From contig JASJOG010000076.1 in NCBI GenBank assembly GCA_030142905.1, forward strand, positions 1,299,501 to 1,363,500: a stretch of DNA of 64,000 nt. Reading direction: 5' to 3'. This stretch comes from Heliopora coerulea. Its lineage: Eukaryota > Cnidaria > Anthozoa > Scleralcyonacea > Helioporidae. Below are positions 58,701-64,000 of this stretch, one piece after another; the stretch's first letter is position 1; every line of letters begins with the position of its first letter. The translations under genes and the position numbers were made by a program. The notes under the pieces were generated by a model. That model was not told the DNA's origin. It did not search any database and worked only from the letters and a program-made list of their open reading frames with translations.

Positions 58701-61700
58701 TTCAACACCTTGGCCACCTCCACTGCGCACATTTACCAAAACCAATAAAGGATTGCTTTTGTCATTCAGCGCATCTGCCTAAACAATATATAAAATGAAA
58801 AATGGATCTTGTATGGAACTGCACTAATAGTAAAGTATTAAATATTTCTGTTGACTTTCTTCATGTTTTTCTTAAATGATTCTGAAGTGTTCGGTCAAAG
58901 TTCTTAAGATTTCATTTTTTACCAAATTATGATACACATACGTGAAGATTTGGAATAAGCTTCACAAACAAATTCTTGCCACTGAGTGTTGCACTCTCGA
59001 TTTGATTAAATGCTCTCGACGCTTTTTCTGAAGACGAGAATGCCAAAAAGGCTGCTCCTGTCGATTGAAAAAAACAGAAAACAGTGAAAATTAATGTTAC
59101 ATGAACATGCTACATGAACATCATTCAGATCTTAAAATGACAAATCTTTTCCGTATCAGGAGCCAGAATGTCTCAGAATGAGAGCAACCTTTACGGAGGA
59201 TAAATCTGCTTCTCTTACACTACAATAAAAACCTATTGTAAAAAAATGCAAAAGAATACAAGAGACTTTTCAACAGTGTTATGGGTAGGTATACTACAGG
59301 TTCTACTTGCTCCAAAGTTTCTACGGTAACAACCGCTAATGCGTCAACAGAAGCTTACGTAAAAGGATTGCAATCACATTTGGATTATCACTGTCAGTCT
59401 CAGTCATTTTTTCTCGCTATTAAAACTGTTTGAGTATAATACTTGCCAGAGCTCGGGTAGACCGCATCCAAAGAAAATTCGTCTACAAAGAATCCAGAGT
59501 ACATACCGTTAAAGTATGCATAGCTTTAAAGTAGGATTTCGATCCACACGGCAGCCAGGATTTTAGATACCGTAAAAAATTAAGAAACTGGACAAGTTTG
59601 CAAAGTTGCTTAGGTGCACCTTTGTCCGTGAAGGTTTTCAACAGTGATTCCTGTGACATCTATTACAGACCCTTATTCATTGTCGTACAAAATTTGATCG
59701 CTCAATTTAACCCTTTAGCTAACGTAGTAGCCATTTGGAAACTTTGTCATCGTACTCTAACACCGGGGGATTTTGTTCAACAAGAGAAAATGTCTGGGAA
59801 AGCCAGTAAGTAAAGGTTGAACTCCTGGTCTTCTGTGCGCCAACGTTTCGCAGTCTCTCTACTGTTTACTGTGATCAAGGGAACTTCTCTCAAAGCTTCA
59901 ACATCTCGTTTTTCTGATTTGGCAATTTATCTTCCTTATACTTTTCTATGTCCTTAATTAGTTTGCCCGTGCCACATGCACTTCTAAAAGTACGCAATAC
60001 TCCTTGAAAAATGACGATGTCTCTTCGTCAAATTATGCGTAACAAAAGCAAAATCAACTTACCATTTTGGAGATGCTCTTTCAAAAAAGAGTGATAGGCG
60101 TCGCGTCCTAACATCAGAGGTAGGTTGTTGACACAAAGAACTATGTTACCGGAAGTTTCAGATTTTGGAATTAAATAAAAGCGAGTAAATTTCATCTCTC
60201 GAATTGACTTCTAAAAATTAAATATTGAAAAGAAAAAACGCAAGAAAACAATAAAGATCCAGTTAGTGACTTTGGAGGATTAAACGATGGGCAAAAGAAA
60301 ACGAAAAATTTGAGAAAAACTGAAATTCTCATGTACAAAAATTTAACTGATAACAGGGAAACTCCTAGTTGAGTAGCAATGTGACTGCACTTGTTATACA
60401 CCTCATAATATTTAGGTATAAACAGTTATTGTACACACTCGCTTTTGGACTAAAGCACGAAAGTGGTTTTCATAACTAATACGTTTATTAGAACGTTGGT
60501 AGAAACTTAAGTAGGTGGCTTCCTATGCTCGCAGTCTTACTCAAAACAAAATTTCCCCATTATTATACGAATACCCTTTTCATTTCAGCCAATATTTTCC
60601 ATGGACATTCATGGTTTTCCATAACACGCTCTTTCACTACAAGTACAACAACAGAATGGTTAATGAAAAGCCATTTTCCGAAACTCTACTAACCTGAGAA
60701 CGGCTGACGACTCAGACGCAGGACATCTAACAGATCAAACCTGGCACATTCCGATGGTGTAACTAAATGTAGGAAATATCACCAACCCTTACCTCCATCA
60801 AACAAATGAGTTACTACAAGGGAGAAATCTTCAGGCTTTTTCTCCTATTGAAGTTGAAAACGTTTTGTTTTTCCAATAAAATTTGACCACAGAATAATCA
60901 GGTATTGAATTAATAAAACTATTCTCGTGTACGAAATACAATGTTCTAGTTATTGCCTAGAAACTCAGAAGTGATCCTGAACACACCTGCAGGGAAAATT
61001 TTTTTAATGCCGCACTGATGACGTCCTCGACATTTGTCGTTGATTGTACATTAAGACTCTTGAAAGCTGTTCCTTCCCTGAAGAAAACGAAACCAAAATT
61101 ACTTGAATGCATTTGTAAAGGGCATTTCGTTTTCTCAACTTCTGAGTTGAAATAATTATGTACAGTAAAAACTTTGGTGACTTACCTCTCAATTCCTAAA
61201 TAAACGCGAATATTCCCACTTTTATCTCTATTCTACATAGATCAGTAAAAAATATTAACCATGAGATACTCATACTATACAAATCAATGTATCTTTTCAT
61301 GTTTCAGCAGGACTACCGCCTGCGGGTCAGCAATTTTAAGCAGAAGCTTTCCTTTACGCGAGTGACAACGAAGTCTCCTATCAACAAACAACGAAAACTT
61401 TTTGAATTTCGGAACCCAGTTTAGAGACCATAACATAAATTTACTTGACGAAGTTTCACGGGTGAACAGTTTAAAAAACAATAATTGAACTGTTATCTGA
61501 CTGTGATTGCGCCATGTCCACGGTAAAGTTTGCATGCATGAGACTTTAACTACTTTACTCAGGCTATCGCCAGGAGATTTTACTCGTTCAGATGGGAAAG
61601 ACTTAATCTAAAACAACTTTATGACAAATTTTTGCCGGGGCCGCTTTAAATTTAGCGTGAATGACAACTGGTAATGAATGAGAACAGCTGATGCGATGGT

Positions 61701-63380
61701 GATGTATGTAAATTTTACCTATCACATAACACACTATAAAGGTAACTTTTATCAAAACGCGACAATTGACTAGGGGTAGTCTTCCTGTTGGATTAACACG
61801 TACGATCATGCTCAACAAAGTCAATACAATCCACAAGAGCTTACCTTTATTCTGAGGAATATCATTGGTTTTTTATTGCGGTTGGGAAACTGCAAGGGCA
61901 TCTCGTAAGGGTCGACCGTACGTTCGCTACCTATTTAATGTAATGCACGAAACATGTTGAGAACGGGGAAGGTGAGAGTGACTTAGGGGAGTTAACTCAT
62001 GGGTGTGTACAAGTGTCTCACAGACAGTCTTAATATAACCAGGTGGTGGTTTACCAACGTTTCGAAATCGCACTAGTTATCATTAGAGTACATGTTCACG
62101 TTAGCAGCTTTTTTCTAAGATTCGTGAAAACTTAAGGAAAAACCCAAATTAACATTAACTGTGATGTTACAACGTTCTGCAGCACGAAATACAAACATTT
62201 CCAATTTTTGCGAAGGTTCACAAGGGAAGTGAGTTGCTCGCCCTTCCAATATCTTACTATTTGAAAGAGCTACCTCAGCATTGCTGAGTTACAATGTCCG
62301 TTCTTGATGAGGGGTGAATGTTCTATAGCAAGAATAAAATTCATGCTTACATTGATCAAGTGTTTTCGTGAGATAATAGTTATCAGGGTCGTCAGTGATT
62401 TGATAAAGTCGGAGAGCTTCTTTCTAAAAAGTACAACAGAGAACAGCAACTTTAAAAAGTGTCATTTAGTTTCGTTTACACTGAATAATGTAGTACAATT
62501 TTATTAGAAGTAGTACACATTTAAAACTTCGCTCACTATCGGAGCACTTCATGGCGATCAGTAGCACTAGATGTTTAAGAGTTCGCTCGCGGTTAAATGC
62601 TTACTAAATTTTATCTGAGTAGTGAGCTCGAGAACATGCGCAATTTCATTTGTAAGACTCAAAAAGGGTTTCTGGTCATATTGAAGGAGACTAGAGGCTT
62701 TGATGAAAATGCATGTATGGGTATATATAAGTACATGATAAGTACAATATCTAGCAGTCCCTGTGTGGGTCGTATGTTACCTTATCCGCGGCTAATGATT
62801 AACCTTCGGTCCCTCAAGGTGAATCTGTGATGGATAAAATTCTTCCGCGACAGTTTTAAGCAAAATTTTAAAGATCACACATGGGCTGCCAGAATAAAAT
62901 CAATCGGGCTAAATTGAATAACTTTTTTTGTACATGCTAAGTATTTCAGCCACGATACTTCGCTGCAAAATATTATCTCAAATAAAGCTTGAAATGTGAA
63001 CTTTTATGCTACAGCTGACATTGTGGAACGAGTGGTAAAAATCCTCAAAAGAGTGATACAAAGTTCATCAATTAGTGGTTCTGCAATGAAGAAACTGATG
63101 GTGGCCAATAACGCAGAAGTTGAGAAGAACCAGCTTGAGAGTATACGAGTGAACAAAATTTGACTAAATATTCAGCAGGACTGTGTATACATATTAGTTG
63201 TGATTAATACTTAACTACATTTTGTAATAGTCGCTTTATTACTTCACGAGATGGAAGTTAAACTTACCAAAACGTGAGTGGCTTGAGCAGTTCTCGATGC
63301 GTGGACAACTTTGTACATCCGGGGCGAGTTTATCTTGCCATCATAGACATTAATGGAGTTTGTAACGTCGGAAGCATGAA
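52762..63380 (-). CDS. DGKQ: Diacylglycerol kinase theta (5' end beyond the window)
   Basis: It phosphorylates diacylglycerol to phosphatidic acid, ending DAG signalling. Exons: 63380-63268, 62423-62351, 61930-61845, 61232-61186, 61077-60987, 60844-60793, 60762-60694, 60636-60575, 60210-60063, 59057-58942, 58778-58627, 57965-57817, 57575-57467, 56932-56747, 55733-55646, 55385-55324, 55003-54961, 54257-54189, 53647-53594, 53474-53376 and 52908-52762; all phases join to about 671 residues. The first exons are Ras-association-like ([17 protein letters not shown], then NIRVYLGIE). A linker has IVLCVNNLP. The catalytic domain has [16 protein letters not shown], the ATP-site [33 protein letters not shown], and an accessory domain with [14 protein letters not shown] and VHVDGEPW. 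The N-terminal C1 (DAG-binding) domains should lie beyond base 64000. The theta assignment rests on the linker and RA arrangement. Confidence 0.93.
54443..54870. repeat. GATGAT/GACGGT satellite in a DGKQ intron
   Basis: On the plus strand, a (GAT)n-based array includes several consecutive perfect 18-bp units of four GAT-type triplets plus GACGGT (54490-54600), grading into irregular GATGGT and AATGAT triplets. It fills most of the 703-nt intron between the exons at 55003-54961 and 54257-54189. The long Met/Val, Asp/Glu-type and Ser/Pro open frames across it are artefacts of the period. Confidence 0.9.
59058..60062. other. DGKQ intron between the 60210-60063 and 59057-58942 exons
   Basis: AT-rich. 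It contains a solo minus-strand GCGAAACGTTGGCGC motif near 59838-59855, like the hairpin-plus-GAAACGTT ends of Penelope-like elements. No gene is seen. Confidence 0.4.
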
Positions 63381-64000
63381 CTGAGCGACAGAAACAATAA
63401 AATTCTTGGTAAAAATGAAGACAAGTGGGAATGTAAGATTGTTCAACACGAAGTAAAAATCACGGTGGTATTGTGTTCAGGGGACGACGCAGCGCATGCT
63501 TTCCGCAACACACTAAAGTGTCTGAAAGATTAGAACTTCCCACTTTCGTCGGAGTTTTCAAGAGTTTCAAGATATCGAAGTTTCAAATTAGTACTTTTTA
63601 ATACTTTTTAGTACTTTTTGTACTTATAATACTTTCAAATTAGTAAAAAAAAGTAGACTATCCTGTATTTGACCACCTTTAATTACGAAAGAGTTGAGTC
63701 CTTCACTATGAGGCTATTTATATGGACTCGGGTGATATGGTTGCCCTACCCCCCGAGACAACTCTGTCGACTGTTTATATGGAAACAGTACCAAGTGCAA
63801 AGTTAGCGAATCACCTGCTCAAATCCGTGACAATGTTGTTATCTGTCTTCTCGAATGTTATGGTCGTTATTTCGACAATAACTAAAATAATGGCAGTCAT
63901 AACCTCGCAGAGGCATACTCAGCAGAATGTGCTGGCTGGACAGGCTGCCATAAAGCAAAATCCATTCGTGGCATCAAACTAATTGCGTGTGCTTGACTTC
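63381..64000. other. Right edge, DGKQ intron
   Basis: Upstream of the first DGKQ exon found. A plus-strand open frame, 63722-63982, has no recognised domain. A short direct duplication of AGTACTTTTTAATACTTTT type lies near 63591-63635. No C1-domain exon is visible. Confidence 0.5.

Overview
This is eukaryotic, intron-rich, AT-rich DNA. It looks like an anthozoan cnidarian (stony coral or sea anemone type). The evidence is spliced animal genes with canonical GT-AG introns and clear animal orthologues, Penelope-like, mariner, pogo/Tigger-like and LINE remnants, tRNA-derived SINEs, and a secreted PAN-EGF-pentraxin protein. Species assignment is inference. No CRISPR array, operon, rRNA or intact tRNA gene was seen. 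The gene models below were built by hand: each splice junction was checked for GT/GC-AG and for continuous reading phase.

Layout. (1) About 0.5-7.4 kb, minus: TTC39C-like TPR protein, 12 coding exons found, C-terminus off the left edge. (2) 7.6-13.0 kb, plus: ASB3-like ankyrin/SOCS-box protein, complete (523 aa), with a Penelope-like element bearing inverted 291-bp arms in intron 1. (3) 13.9-20.5 kb, minus: DEDDh 3'-5' exonuclease with a long uncharacterised C-terminal region, interrupted by an in-frame TGA that a 42-nt micro-intron could remove. (4) 20.7-24.9 kb, plus: CCS, the copper chaperone for superoxide dismutase, complete (266 aa), with one GC-AG intron. (5) 25.4-38.3 kb, plus: secreted PAN-EGF-EGF-(pentraxin-like)x3 protein of 913 aa, built from duplicated exon pairs; a LINE with a nested pogo/Tigger-like element lies in one intron. 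(6) 38.3-44.4 kb: mostly gene-poor, with a broken cysteine-rich secreted-peptide gene. (7) 44.4-46.5 kb, minus: SNRNP25 of the minor spliceosome, with a frameshift at its last residues. (8) 46.7-50.5 kb, plus: FKBP11-like ER membrane prolyl isomerase, with a deleted mariner in its last intron. (9) 52.8-63.4 kb, minus: diacylglycerol kinase theta (DGKQ), 21 coding exons, N-terminus off the right edge.

Three of the gene pairs are divergent, with start codons only 212-268 bp apart (TTC39C/ASB3, exonuclease/CCS, SNRNP25/FKBP11), which suggests shared bidirectional promoters. The neighbours do not form one pathway. The loci most worth following are the exonuclease with its micro-intron or in-frame stop, the modular pentraxin-like gene, and the fold-back elements.
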